Shown: positions 1 to 8,218 of the stretch, one piece after another
Layout of the letters: each line of letters starts with the position of its first letter
Numbering within the stretch: the stretch's first letter is position 1
Assembly (NCBI GenBank): GCA_005887825.1
Contig: VBQC01000003.1
Coordinates: 1 to 40,560, forward strand
Direction of reading: 5' to 3'
DNA from: Verrucomicrobiota bacterium
Lineage (GTDB): Bacteria; Verrucomicrobiota; Verrucomicrobiia; Chthoniobacterales; UBA10450
Length of the DNA stretch: 40,560 nucleotides
Translations under genes and position numbers: made by a program
Notes under the pieces: generated by a model
Told to the model about the DNA's origin: nothing
The model's database searches: none
The model's input: the letters and a program-made list of their open reading frames with translations, nothing else

Positions 1-2
1 AT

Positions 3-89
3 GCCGTTTTTGTCGGACTGGGAATTGTTCTGCTCGTATTTCTTGGCAGCATGATCGCAGTGCTCATGATGCACGCGCCGGTGCTGTAA
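3..89 (+). CDS. C-terminal end of a membrane protein (partial)
   Basis: An open frame enters from the left edge and stops with TAA at 87-89. The 28 visible residues are almost entirely hydrophobic (pattern GLGIVLLVFLGSMIAVLMM) and end in HAPVL, so they look like the last transmembrane helix of an integral membrane protein. The family cannot be told from so short a piece. The next 90 bases hold no gene and lead into the dispersed repeat in front of the HAD gene. Confidence 0.45.
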   Translation, partial: AVFVGLGIVLLVFLGSMIAVLMMHAPVL

Positions 90-180
90 GGCCTTATTCC
101 TAGAGCAGCGAAGCGGGGTCGAGGAATCGCATCGCTAAAAGAACCCTCGCACTCTATTGCACGTTCCTTGAAGAGCAGTA

Positions 181-210
181 AGAGATGTCTCGACTTCGTT
201 CGACATGACA
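181..210 (+). repeat. Dispersed repeat (family A) that carries the start codon of the next gene
   Basis: The segment GAGATGTCTCGACTTCG..CGACATGACA recurs, slightly diverged, at 2535-2562 (minus), 12770-12802 (minus), 12818-12849 and 13771-13802. The ATG at 205 of the HAD phosphatase is the ATG inside the repeat. No Shine-Dalgarno sequence lies directly in front of it. Confidence 0.75.
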
Positions 211-897
211 AAAGTGCAAAAGCGCCTGCTCCTTTTCGATATCGATGGCACGCTCATCTATTCGGGAGGCGCCGGCGTACACGCGTTGAAATCCGCGTTT
301 AGAGAGCGCTTCGGTATCGCCGATGATCTGCGCGATATCGAAATCGCGGGGATGACCGATTCGGGAATCGTGATCAGCATTCTAAACAAGCATAAAATTC
401 CCGCGACGAACGAAAACGTCAGCGCATTTCTGGACAGCTATGTGCATTTTCTTTCACTGGAATTGCCGCGTCGCAAAGGCAAACTGCTTCCCGGTGTGCT
501 CGAGTTGCTACAGAGTCTAAAGTCGAGAAAACATCTGGTGCTCGCGCTTCTCACTGGAAATGTCTCGCGCGGAGCGCAACTCAAGCTTGAACACTATGGA
601 GTCTGGCACTTTTTTGAGTTCGGCGCCTTTGCCGATGATCATCGGGACCGGAATCGGCTCGGGCCGTTCGCACGCGCACGCGCAAAGGAAAAGCATGGCC
701 GCGAATTCTCCGCAGTCGAGATCGATGTGATCGGAGATACGCCGCGCGATATTGCCTGCGGCAAGGCATTCGGCGCACGCACGATTGCCGTTGCAACCGG
801 CACATGGAGTCGCGATCAGCTCGCGAAATATCAACCGGATTTCCTGATCGATGATCTTTCCAACGTAGAAGGCATAATCGATACGCTCGGATGGTGA
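205..897 (+). CDS. HAD-superfamily hydrolase (phosphoglycolate phosphatase-like)
   Basis: A 230-residue cytoplasmic phosphatase of the haloacid dehalogenase superfamily. Motif I is FDIDGT at residues 11-16 (nucleophile D12, acid D14). Motif II is LLTGN with T117. Motif IV is IGDTPRD with D178 and D182, the Mg2+ ligands. Between motifs I and II lies an alpha-helical cap like that of Gph-type phosphatases, so a small phosphorylated metabolite such as phosphoglycolate is the likely substrate, but this is not fixed by the sequence. The start at 205 is chosen because the conserved domain begins at residue 8. That ATG lies inside dispersed repeat family A. It is followed after 23 nt by the STAS gene on the same strand. 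Confidence 0.85.
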   Translation: MTKVQKRLLLFDIDGTLIYSGGAGVHALKSAFRERFGIADDLRDIEIAGMTDSGIVISILNKHKIPATNENVSAFLDSYVHFLSLELPRRKGKLLPGVLELLQSLKSRKHLVLALLTGNVSRGAQLKLEHYGVWHFFEFGAFADDHRDRNRLGPFARARAKEKHGREFSAVEIDVIGDTPRDIACGKAFGARTIAVATGTWSRDQLAKYQPDFLIDDLSNVEGIIDTLGW

Positions 898-920
898 TTC
901 ATCGACGATTGAAGGGTTGA

Positions 921-1268
921 ATGAAAAAATTCGCCTCTCCCGGCACCCCAATGCCGCGCAAAGACCGTCCCAATGTGTTGCCGCTCGAAGGCGAGATCGA
1001 TCTTCACGTTTCGCCCACCGTCACGGCGTCCCTTAACGCAATGATCGAGAAAAAGCCGAAACGACTCGTGGTCGATCTTTCCCATGTCACTTACATCGAC
1101 AGCGCTGGACTGGCGGCATTTATCGAAGCAATGCAAAAGGTTGAAGCCTACGGCGGTAAATTCGCGCTGGCTGGTTTGCAGGAAACGGTGCGCTCAATTT
1201 TCGAAATCTCGCGGCTCGACCAGGTATTTCAGATTTTCCCGGACGTGGACACAGCAATGTCTGGGTAG
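921..1268 (+). CDS. STAS-domain protein (anti-sigma factor antagonist-like)
   Basis: A 115-residue single-domain STAS protein. Residues 19-110 show the usual order: a first strand (LPLEGEIDL), a helix, the strand LVVDLSHVTYID, then the DSAGLAAF loop at 60-67. Serine 61 is the residue phosphorylated by anti-sigma kinases in the SpoIIAA/RsbV family. No kinase or sigma factor gene is in the window, so the partner is unknown. ATG 921 and ATG 951 are both possible starts, since the first ten residues are outside the domain. The stop TAG (1266-1268) is the first three bases of a 15-bp inverted repeat shared with the convergent glycosyltransferase gene. Confidence 0.8.
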   Translation: MKKFASPGTPMPRKDRPNVLPLEGEIDLHVSPTVTASLNAMIEKKPKRLVVDLSHVTYIDSAGLAAFIEAMQKVEAYGGKFALAGLQETVRSIFEISRLDQVFQIFPDVDTAMSG

Positions 1269-1441
1269 CGCACAGCTTGCGCGCGTGGGTGTCCCGCGTG
1301 TTCGTGAGCGCCTTCTCGCGATCGCGAACTTTCCTTTGAATTCCACAGCGGGCGACCTTTGAAATACAGGCAAAGTCCGTTTTGGCGAGACACCAAAACC
1401 AGCGCGCGAGACGCTCGCCACGGCGGGCAAGCTGTGCGCTA
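1266..1441. repeat. Small element bounded by 15-bp inverted repeats, filling the gap between convergent genes
   Basis: TAGCGCACAGCTTGC (1266-1280) is perfectly repeated in inverted orientation at 1427-1441. The outermost TAG of each arm is the stop codon of the gene reading into it: STAS from the left, glycosyltransferase from the right. The 146-bp interior has no coding capacity. The layout resembles a MITE or REP-type element and may also act as a two-way terminator. Confidence 0.7.
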
Positions 1442-2539
1442 GCCTGATCCGATCTGGAACAAAATCGCGAGCGTTTGCTCAACGTTTTTTGAAATGTCGA
1501 ATTGCGCCGCGCACTCGCTATTTGTCGATCGGGCGGCGGCACGCCGCGCTGCATCCGACCAGAAGCGGATCGCATCGCGCAAGGCCGCCACGTTGTTCGC
1601 GGAATCAACGATTGATCCGTGCAGCCCATCGGCAATAATTTCACTAAAGCCATTGCTGTGAGTTGTGATTACCGGAATTCCGCAAGCGAGTGCTTCCAGA
1701 CAGGCGTTGGAAAACGGATCGTAAATCGTCGGCAGAATGAAAATGTCCGCCGCCGCGTAAATGCGCACAAGATCCGGCATCTCGCCAAGAAACTGGATGC
1801 GTTTGGATTTGTAATAGCGCTGGTTTCCACGACCGGCGACGAGCAAACGCATTTTTCGATTGTGACACAGCGCCATCGCTGCGATTGCGAACCGCAAACC
1901 TTTTCGTTCCCAACCGGAGCCAGCGAAAAGCAACGCGATTTCGTCCGGCTTCACGTTCAATTCATCACGAGATTTTTCCCGAAGCTCTGGATCGAAGCGA
2001 AATTGCTCGAGCGGGATTCCGTTTCGAACGAGGGTGATATTGTCGGCGGGATAGCGGTAAAGATCGATAATTTCGCTTTTAACCATTTGCGAATTAACGA
2101 TTACGCGGCCGGCGCCACGATTTGCGAAGAGAGCTCCCTCGAGTTGCAAAATGTCGCGATGCTTGCGGTTCAGCCCTCGAATAAAACGTTCCAGTGGTAT
2201 TTCAAATTTTCTTCTGCGAGCCAACCAGGCGCGATGGACGCCATCACCAGCACGGTAAACGTCGCAATTCCAGACACGCTCAAGACTCATCAAGACATTG
2301 CAGCGAATCTGCGGTCGTACTTGTTTTAAGCCGTTGGCGAACCCCAGTACCGATCCGGACTGCAAGCGGCGGCGTGCGCCGAATGGCCACTCGGTCTTCG
2401 GCCAATCATGTGTCGTAATGAGTTGCGCATCATGTCCGGCCCCGACTACACCTCGCGCAAGCCGTTTCAAATACGCTTCCGCTCCGCCGGTCTGTGAATA
2501 GCCGCGGCGGACAAAACCGATGCTTAGCTTTCTTGTCAT
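1439..2539 (-). CDS. GT4-family glycosyltransferase, WaaG-like
   Basis: A 366-residue glycosyltransferase with two Rossmann-like halves (GT-B fold). The N-terminal half has a glycine-rich loop after strand 1 (YSQTGGAEAYLKRL), the acceptor-side region of GT4 enzymes, and the motif CDVYRAGDGVHRAWL resembles LPS core glucosyltransferase WaaG. The C-terminal donor half has LLFAGSGWERKG and the EX7E-like stretch PFSNACLEALACGIPVI. It probably adds a sugar to the LPS core at the cytoplasmic face. Its neighbours (GT4, heptosyltransferase, msbA) support this. The ATG at 2539 is preferred because the domain starts at once (MTRKLSIGF). An in-frame ATG at 2566 adds nine residues encoded by repeat sequence. 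The ATG itself belongs to repeat family A. Confidence 0.82.
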   Translation of the reverse strand: MTRKLSIGFVRRGYSQTGGAEAYLKRLARGVVGAGHDAQLITTHDWPKTEWPFGARRRLQSGSVLGFANGLKQVRPQIRCNVLMSLERVWNCDVYRAGDGVHRAWLARRRKFEIPLERFIRGLNRKHRDILQLEGALFANRGAGRVIVNSQMVKSEIIDLYRYPADNITLVRNGIPLEQFRFDPELREKSRDELNVKPDEIALLFAGSGWERKGLRFAIAAMALCHNRKMRLLVAGRGNQRYYKSKRIQFLGEMPDLVRIYAAADIFILPTIYDPFSNACLEALACGIPVITTHSNGFSEIIADGLHGSIVDSANNVAALRDAIRFWSDAARRAAARSTNSECAAQFDISKNVEQTLAILFQIGSG

Positions 2540-2562
2540 ATCGAGAGTAGAGACATTCCTTC
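2535..2562 (-). repeat. Dispersed repeat family A, diverged copy, at the start of the glycosyltransferase
   Basis: On the minus strand this reads AATGTCTCTACTCTCGATATG followed by ACAAG, a diverged form of the segment at 181-210 and 13771-13802. Its ATG is the preferred start of the minus-strand GT4 gene. It lies in the short divergent gap to the plus-strand glycosyltransferase at 2623. Confidence 0.55.
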
Positions 2563-2622
2563 CCATCTCCTTTCAAGACGACACTTTACTTGCTCCACGT
2601 TCACCAGAATAGTTGTAACCCG

Positions 2623-3846
2623 ATGCCGGGTGAAACTTTAAACGCTCCTGTGCATGTGCGTTCCGCCTCGACTGTGGCACGTGCGTTACCCAGGCATTTG
2701 CTCTATTCGATCTTTGCGCGGATCGGCGGATCGGGTCTGGACACGGATGCGTTTGAAACCTTGCGAGCGTCCTATCGCGGTGGATTTCTGGGAAAAGCCA
2801 TCGCCTACGACAACCGGCAGAAGGAAATTCCCGCTCCGCTGATCCACTCTCTGCGCTGGCATCCTGTGCGCCTGATCTCATTTTTCGATCGACCTTATTA
2901 TTACGGTGCGAAAAAAAAATATCTTGATTGGATCGCATCTCGGCATCTGGCAACTGGACGTTACGATCTGTTTCATAGCTGGTCGGGCGACTGTTTGCGC
3001 TCGCTGCAAGTCGCGAAACAACGCCGCATCCCTTCGATCGTCGAAATCCCGACTTGGCATCGCGATGGCGGGAAAGTGAATGTTAACCGCCCCGAAATTG
3101 CTGAATCAGCAAGCAATACTTCGGGATTTCGAAACTGGAAAGCAGGATTGTTGCTAGAGCGCAAGCGGTTCGTCGAAGAATACGGACTCGCCGATCTGCT
3201 CCTCGTTTTATCGGAAACAGCAGCCAACACCTTTCGCGCGCGCGGTTTCCCGGAGGAAAAGCTATTTTACCTGCCGCGTGGGGTAGATGTAGAACGCTTC
3301 AAGCCGGGGCAGCGCCCGGGGAAGTTCCGTGCGGTTTTTTCCGGCGCATTGATTAAGCGCAAGGGTATCCACCATGTGCTCGAGGCGTGGCATCGCCTGA
3401 ATCTGCCACATGCCGAGTTATGGCTGGTCGGTTCCGTGCATGACGAGGCGAAGCCCTTTCTCAAGCAATTCTGGCGCGATAATATTCGTGTTGTGGGATT
3501 TGTGCGCGATCCGGAAACTTATCTCAACCAAAGCACGGTTCATGTTTTCCCGTCACAATGGGAGGGCAGCGCCAAAGTCACGTATGAAGCAGCTGCCTGC
3601 GCGTTGCCGCAGGTCACCACGCGCGAGGCAGGGGACGTCGTGCGCGATGGCGTGGAGGGAATTATCGTGCGACCGCGAGACATTGACGCGATCGCGGCGG
3701 CGCTCGAACATCTGCATCGGCATCCCGAGATTGTCGAGCAGATGGGAAACGCAGCGAGGCGACGGGTAGTTGAAAATTTTACCTGGGATCATTTTCGAAC
3801 GCGATTGCTGGACGCTTACGAAATCGCCATGCGAATGGCGCGATAA
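2623..3846 (+). CDS. GT4-family glycosyltransferase
   Basis: About 407 residues with a GT-B layout. The C-terminal half shows the standard GT4 features: a PRGVDVERFKPG hinge, the donor-site start FSGALIKRKGIHHVLEAW, and VHVFPSQWEGSAKVTYEAAACALP, which holds the conserved Glu residues that bind the nucleotide-sugar. The N-terminal half is less conserved. The ATG at 2623 is preferred over an in-frame TTG at 2590, which would leave no room for signals from the divergent neighbour. It stands 14 nt upstream of the heptosyltransferase gene on the same strand, so a role in LPS core or another surface glycan is likely. The exact sugar is unknown. Confidence 0.8.
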   Translation: MPGETLNAPVHVRSASTVARALPRHLLYSIFARIGGSGLDTDAFETLRASYRGGFLGKAIAYDNRQKEIPAPLIHSLRWHPVRLISFFDRPYYYGAKKKYLDWIASRHLATGRYDLFHSWSGDCLRSLQVAKQRRIPSIVEIPTWHRDGGKVNVNRPEIAESASNTSGFRNWKAGLLLERKRFVEEYGLADLLLVLSETAANTFRARGFPEEKLFYLPRGVDVERFKPGQRPGKFRAVFSGALIKRKGIHHVLEAWHRLNLPHAELWLVGSVHDEAKPFLKQFWRDNIRVVGFVRDPETYLNQSTVHVFPSQWEGSAKVTYEAAACALPQVTTREAGDVVRDGVEGIIVRPRDIDAIAAALEHLHRHPEIVEQMGNAARRRVVENFTWDHFRTRLLDAYEIAMRMAR

Positions 3847-3860
3847 TTTCCAACCAAAGA

Positions 3861-4946
3861 ATGGCGATTCCTGATTCGCCCTTCCCCCGGCCCGTTAGGA
3901 AACCGCCGCTTCCCTGTGAGTCCGTGAATATTCTGCTCCTTCAACTCAAACGGATCGGCGATCTAATCCTGACGACTCCCGCCATCGCGACTTTGCGCAG
4001 AAATTTTCCTGATGCGCGAATAACGCTCGTCGTTTCCCGTGAATGTGCCGACCTGCTGCCAGGCATCTCAAATGTCGACCGAATCCTGCTGGCGCGGCGT
4101 AATTTGTCTGACCTTGCCCTGTTCCTTGCCGTCGCCCGTGAGAAATTTGATTACTGCATTGACTTCACACGGAATGATCGCTCCGCGTTTCTTTCGTTCT
4201 TATCCGGCGCGCGAAAACGCATTACGTCTCGCCGGACGCGCGCTCGCTCCAGCGTCCGGGCTCGCGTTTATAGCGACGTTATAAAGCTCAGCATGCGGGA
4301 CATGCACACAATAGACTACAATCTCGCTTTACTTGGGCCGGTCGGAATCAGGGATGCTTCCCGCGCACTTCGTCTGGAATTGCCACAAACAGCAGGCGAA
4401 AAATTGACCGCGCTTCTGCGGGATTCGAAGATCAGCAAACCTTATGTCATTTTTCATCCGGGATCCGCGCGTCTGGAGAAATTCTGGGAACCGCAACGTT
4501 GGGCCGATATAATCGATCACGCTCGATCCAACTCGCGTATTAGTGCCGTGCTTACAGGAGGGGCTTCGAAGCCTGAAAAGGAACATCTTCGTCAAATCAA
4601 GAGTAAATTGCAGCAATCGGCCGTCGATCTTTCCGGAAAAACAGATTTGCTCACTCTGGCTGCGCTGATCGATCAGGCGTGCCTCCTTGTTACGGTCGAT
4701 TCGGCTCCGATGCATCTCGCGGCCGCGACACACACCCCACAGGTGATCCTTTTCGGTCCAACGAATCCCTTTCACTGGCGACCGCTGGAAAGTCCTGCAC
4801 TGATTTTGCACGGGGAGTCGGCCAGTCCGTTGACCGAGTTTTCGGACATTCGGCCACGCTTGCCGATGCGCCAAGTCTCGACTGAAGCGGTGATCGGTGC
4901 TATGGATTCGCTGCTGTCGCCCCAAGCGACGACACGAACTTCATGA
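3861..4946 (+). CDS. ADP-heptose:LPS heptosyltransferase (GT9)
   Basis: 361 residues of the GT9 family, which transfers L-glycero-D-manno-heptose from ADP-heptose to the inner LPS core. Residues 22 onward give the family start (VNILLLQLKRIGDLILTTPA). The donor half carries PYVIFHPGSARLEKFWEPQRWA and LVTVDSAPMHLAAATHTP, the conserved ADP-heptose site near the C-terminus. The first 21 residues are Pro-rich and outside the domain, so GTG 3924 is a serious alternative start. The last bases overlap msbA by 4 nt (ATGA), indicating translational coupling of core assembly with lipid A-core export. Confidence 0.87.
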   Translation: MAIPDSPFPRPVRKPPLPCESVNILLLQLKRIGDLILTTPAIATLRRNFPDARITLVVSRECADLLPGISNVDRILLARRNLSDLALFLAVAREKFDYCIDFTRNDRSAFLSFLSGARKRITSRRTRARSSVRARVYSDVIKLSMRDMHTIDYNLALLGPVGIRDASRALRLELPQTAGEKLTALLRDSKISKPYVIFHPGSARLEKFWEPQRWADIIDHARSNSRISAVLTGGASKPEKEHLRQIKSKLQQSAVDLSGKTDLLTLAALIDQACLLVTVDSAPMHLAAATHTPQVILFGPTNPFHWRPLESPALILHGESASPLTEFSDIRPRLPMRQVSTEAVIGAMDSLLSPQATTRTS

Positions 4947-6820
4947 AGAACGGAAAAACCGGCAAGAAAAAGCCCTCGTTTTGGCAAACTCTTCGGACGG
5001 CATCGGGCCCGTACCGGCGGCTCTACAGCTACGTCAAGCCCTACAAGTGGCGGTTTGTGCTTGGCCTGTCGTTTGGTTTTGCCTTCGGCATGGTCAATTC
5101 GTTGGTTCCCCTGGCCGTCCTGCAAGTATCGACCTTCATTTTCCACGGCGCGGCGCCCAACCCACGCGCTCTCCTGACCAATCATGAGATGTTGAATGTG
5201 GGTCCAAAGATCGACTCGATCGTTTGGATTTGCCTCGCCATCCCGCTTATCATGACGGTGCGCAGTCTTTGCAACTACGGGAATGCTTACTACATGAACT
5301 GGGTAAGCAATAAAGTAGTTACTGACATCCGGAACCAGCTCTTCGGCAAGATTGTGCGCCACTCCATGGATTTCTTTAACAAAATGCGGGCTGGGTTTCT
5401 CATGTCACGCATTACTAACGACACCCGCGGCATGCAGATGGCGCTGACCACCGTGAGCAGCGATCTTTTTAAACAGCCGATCGCCATCATTGGCGGAATT
5501 ATTGTTCTCCTCCTGATGGATTGGAAGTTTACCGTTGTAACTCTGATTCTCTTTCCGATTTGCCTGCTACCGATTCGCATTTATGGCCGGCGCGCCCGCA
5601 AAGCAGTGCAAAATGAGCAGGAAGACATGGGCCAAATGGTCGTGACAATGCAGGAAACGTTCGCAGGCATTCGCGTCATTAAATCCTTCGGCCGGGAAGA
5701 GCATCAGGAGAAATCGTTCCGCCGGAGCAATCAGCTTCAATTCTCGAACATGATGAGAATGATCAAATCCATGGAAGCGGTCGGGCCGTTGGTGGAAACG
5801 ATCGCGGCGGCAGGAGTCGGTCTGGCGTTGCTCTACGTTTACACCGTCAATCTGAGCGCTGGACGTTTTTTTGGATTGATTTCGGGGATTTTTGTCCTCT
5901 ACGAGCCAATCAAAACACTCAGCAGAATCCACGTCGTGATGCAGAGATCGCTCCAAGCCACCACTGAGGTTTTTAGAATTTTGGATTTGGAGCCGACTGT
6001 GAAGGACGCCCCGAACGCAATTGAATTGCCTTTCTCTAAAGGTCGGCTCGATTTTGAAAATGTCGTCTTTCGCTATGCAAACACCGTCACCGACGCGGTC
6101 AAAGATCTGAATTTGCAGATCGAACCAGGCAAGACTTACGCGCTCGTCGGCGCAAGCGGCGCTGGGAAAAGCACGATTCTCTCCCTCATCCTGCGCTTAT
6201 ACGATCCGACTTCGGGGCGCGTGAAAATCGACGGCCGCGATTTGCGCACAATCACCCAAAAATCCTTGCGCCAACAAATTGGTCTCGTAACCCAGGAGAC
6301 ATTTTTATTTCACGACACCATTTTCAAAAATATTCAGTTCGGACGACTCGACGCCACGCCGGAAGAAGTTTATGAAGCGGCGCACACCGCTTTCGCTCAC
6401 GATTTCATCATGGCGCAGCCAAAGGGTTACGATACGGTCATTGGCGACAAAGGCTGTCTTCTCTCTGGCGGTCAGCAGCAGCGGCTCGCGATTGCGCGGG
6501 CCGTCCTGAAAAACGCGCCGATCCTGCTTCTCGATGAGGCGACGTCGTCGCTCGACTCCGAATCGGAAAAGCAGATTCAACAGGCGCTTGAAAAGCTCAC
6601 TGCCGGACGAACCGTAATCGCAATTGCTCATCGGCTCTCCACAGTTTTATCGGCCGATCAAATCGTAGTGATGGATTGCGGCCGAATCAAAGAGATCGGC
6701 ACACACTCCGAGCTCCTGGAGAAATCGGGCTATTATCGCCGGCTCTACGACCACCAATTCAATCGTATTGAGGACGAAACAGTTGCCGAGCCGAGCATTC
6801 TCGTAGAGGAGCTTGTTTAG
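4943..6820 (+). CDS. msbA: MsbA-type lipid A/LPS flippase, ABC transporter (fused TMD-NBD)
   Basis: A 625-residue half-transporter. About six membrane helices lie in residues 38-325, followed by the nucleotide-binding domain: Walker A GASGAGKST (403-411), Q-loop at Q451, signature LSGGQQQ (507-513), Walker B ILLLDEATS (527-535) with Glu532, and the H-loop in IAIAHRLST. This is the ABCB/MsbA architecture, acting as a homodimer in the inner membrane to flip lipid A-core to the periplasmic face. The start overlaps the heptosyltransferase stop (ATGA), so the two are probably co-translated. The loop between the first two helices is long. Other type-IV exporters look similar; the LPS context favours MsbA. 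Confidence 0.88.
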   Translation: MKNGKTGKKKPSFWQTLRTASGPYRRLYSYVKPYKWRFVLGLSFGFAFGMVNSLVPLAVLQVSTFIFHGAAPNPRALLTNHEMLNVGPKIDSIVWICLAIPLIMTVRSLCNYGNAYYMNWVSNKVVTDIRNQLFGKIVRHSMDFFNKMRAGFLMSRITNDTRGMQMALTTVSSDLFKQPIAIIGGIIVLLLMDWKFTVVTLILFPICLLPIRIYGRRARKAVQNEQEDMGQMVVTMQETFAGIRVIKSFGREEHQEKSFRRSNQLQFSNMMRMIKSMEAVGPLVETIAAAGVGLALLYVYTVNLSAGRFFGLISGIFVLYEPIKTLSRIHVVMQRSLQATTEVFRILDLEPTVKDAPNAIELPFSKGRLDFENVVFRYANTVTDAVKDLNLQIEPGKTYALVGASGAGKSTILSLILRLYDPTSGRVKIDGRDLRTITQKSLRQQIGLVTQETFLFHDTIFKNIQFGRLDATPEEVYEAAHTAFAHDFIMAQPKGYDTVIGDKGCLLSGGQQQRLAIARAVLKNAPILLLDEATSSLDSESEKQIQQALEKLTAGRTVIAIAHRLSTVLSADQIVVMDCGRIKEIGTHSELLEKSGYYRRLYDHQFNRIEDETVAEPSILVEELV

Positions 6821-6857
6821 CTAGTTGTTCCTGTGACAACCGGCTTGTGGCCCGTTC

Positions 6858-6882
6858 AATGGCGCTCAGCGCCATTGCTACA
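6858..6882 (-). repeat. TGTAGC-tagged hairpin (family B, copy 1)
   Basis: On the minus strand TGTAGC is followed by AATGGCGCT-G-AGCGCCATT, a perfect 9-bp stem. It lies 38 nt after the msbA stop. It could help terminate msbA transcription, although no T-run follows on the plus strand. Confidence 0.65.
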
Positions 6883-6932
6883 AATAAAACCAACGCTTTC
6901 CATTTCGCGCGTTCCAAACTAGCCTCGGGCCA

Positions 6933-7661
6933 ATGCCGTTCAATATCGACCTGCATACGCATTCCTTCTTTTCCGGAGACGGTATTTCCAGCCCGGAAGA
7001 TTTAATCGCCGGTGCGCGCGGCAAAGGTCTGCACGGTATCGCCATTACCGATCACAATACGTGTGACGCCATTAATTACCTCCTCGAGAAAGGCTTGATG
7101 CGACTGGATGGTTTGTCCGTCGATGGTTTCCTGGTTCTGCCCGGCGTCGAGGTGACAACCGCCGACGGTCACCTCCTTTGCATCGGCGCAGAGCTTCCCT
7201 ATCTAAAGGGAAAACCGGCGCGCGAGGTGTGCGACATCATTCATCAACGCGGTGGCCTCGCCATTCCTCCGCACCCCTATGATTTGTTTCGCGCGGGAAT
7301 CCGTTTTTCCACGCTGGAAACTTTGCCGGTTGACGCAATCGAGGTGTTTAATGCCGCGACCACGCTGCGTCGCTACAATCGTTACGCCTTTAAGTACGCG
7401 CAGATTCGCGGTCTGCCAATGACCGCGGCGAGCGACGCGCATCATGCCGCTGCCGTCGGAACCGCTTACACCATTCTCAACACCGACGATTTTTCGGTGA
7501 AAGGAATTCTCGCCCAGATCCTGAAGAGCAACGAACTGAACCAGCGATACCAGACACCGCGCGACAGCCTTCGCAAAACATGGAATAACTGGCTCAGGCT
7601 CCGACGCCGAAAAAAAATCCCCGAGCTGGCCGCGAAAGACAGCAACCAGAACGGCCGCTGA
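6933..7661 (+). CDS. PHP-domain metal-dependent phosphoesterase
   Basis: 242 residues. The PHP signature opens the protein: DLHTHSFFSGDG (residues 6-17), then AITDHN, the HPYD-containing strand (IPPHPYDLFR), and SDAHHA near residue 168. These His and Asp residues form the trinuclear metal centre of PHP phosphoesterases. Stand-alone PHP proteins of this size hydrolyse small phosphate esters or nucleotides such as 3',5'-nucleoside bisphosphates; the substrate cannot be read here. The basic tail (RLRRRKKIP) is outside the domain. It is 112 nt after msbA and 43 nt before the DUF1330 gene. Confidence 0.82.
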   Translation: MPFNIDLHTHSFFSGDGISSPEDLIAGARGKGLHGIAITDHNTCDAINYLLEKGLMRLDGLSVDGFLVLPGVEVTTADGHLLCIGAELPYLKGKPAREVCDIIHQRGGLAIPPHPYDLFRAGIRFSTLETLPVDAIEVFNAATTLRRYNRYAFKYAQIRGLPMTAASDAHHAAAVGTAYTILNTDDFSVKGILAQILKSNELNQRYQTPRDSLRKTWNNWLRLRRRKKIPELAAKDSNQNGR

Positions 7662-7704
7662 AACTCTCAACTCTCACCTCCTAACCCTCAACTTTCTTCG
7701 CGAA

Positions 7705-7992
7705 ATGTCCGCCTACGTGATTGTGGAAATCGACATTGTCGATCCCGCCGGCTATGAGGAATATAAGAAGCTCGCCGGCGCGACCGTAGAAAAATACGGC
7801 GGCAAGTACATCGTGCGTGGTGGAGAAACAAAAGTGCTCGAAGGCGATTGGCAACCGAAGCGCATTGTTGTGCTTCAATTCGACTCGATGCAACGCGCAA
7901 AAGATTGGCTCCACTGCGAGGAGTATCGCGAACCGCGCAAAATGCGCCATCGCACTGCTAGGACAAACATGATTCTGGTCGAAGGCGTTTAG
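7705..7992 (+). CDS. DUF1330-family small protein
   Basis: 95 residues with the full DUF1330 pattern: AYVIVEIDIVDPAGYEEYKKLAGATVEKYGGKYIVRGG in pieces, then LEGDWQPKRIVVLQFDSMQRAKDWLHCEEY. The family has a dimeric alpha/beta-barrel (ferredoxin-like) fold and no settled reaction. The ATG at 7705 directly precedes the conserved domain. Length is typical. Confidence 0.8.
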   Translation: MSAYVIVEIDIVDPAGYEEYKKLAGATVEKYGGKYIVRGGETKVLEGDWQPKRIVVLQFDSMQRAKDWLHCEEYREPRKMRHRTARTNMILVEGV

Positions 7993-8000
7993 CGATACCC

Positions 8001-8017
8001 GCGTCGCTGCGCGACGC
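8001..8017. repeat. Perfect hairpin after the DUF1330 gene
   Basis: GCGTCGC-TGC-GCGACGC forms a 7-bp stem with a 3-nt loop, 9 nt past the DUF1330 stop codon. The gap 7993-8218 holds no gene, only three hairpins and a candidate sdh promoter. Confidence 0.5.
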
Positions 8018-8064
8018 GCGCACAACGAGGTAGCGGCAATCTCCGTCCAGTTTAAATAATCACG

Positions 8065-8089
8065 TGTAGCGACGGCTGTCTCAGCCGGC
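8065..8089 (+). repeat. TGTAGC-tagged hairpin (family B, copy 2)
   Basis: TGTAGC (8065-8070) is followed by a stem CGGCTG-TCT-CAGCCG (8073-8087). It belongs to the same dispersed family as the elements at 6858, 8127, 14198, 17722, 21603 and 38068, with a different stem sequence. Confidence 0.6.
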
Positions 8090-8126
8090 GGGAGATTTCG
8101 CTCGCAATGACTGCTGGGGTTCGGAC

Positions 8127-8152
8127 GGCCGTGATAAACGATCACGGCTATA
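8127..8152 (-). repeat. TGTAGC-like hairpin (family B, copy 3)
   Basis: The minus strand reads TATAGC, then CGTGAT-CGTTT-ATCACG. It differs from the copy inside the lipoate ligase gene (14198-14223) at four positions. It lies just upstream of the candidate sdh promoter. Confidence 0.6.
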
Positions 8153-8154
8153 GC

Positions 8155-8182
8155 TTGACGCTCCAAGCGGCGTCCATAATCT
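8155..8182 (+). promoter_or_regulatory. Candidate promoter for sdhCAB
   Basis: TTGACG (8155-8160) and TAATCT (8177-8182) are separated by 16 bp and lie 37 nt before the sdhC GTG. This fits a sigma-70-type promoter but the -10 is weak. CATAAT at 8175 is an alternative with a spacer that is too short. Confidence 0.35.
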
Positions 8183-8218
8183 CAAACGCGTGCGCCGTTC
8201 GTTAGGTGCGCGAATCTA

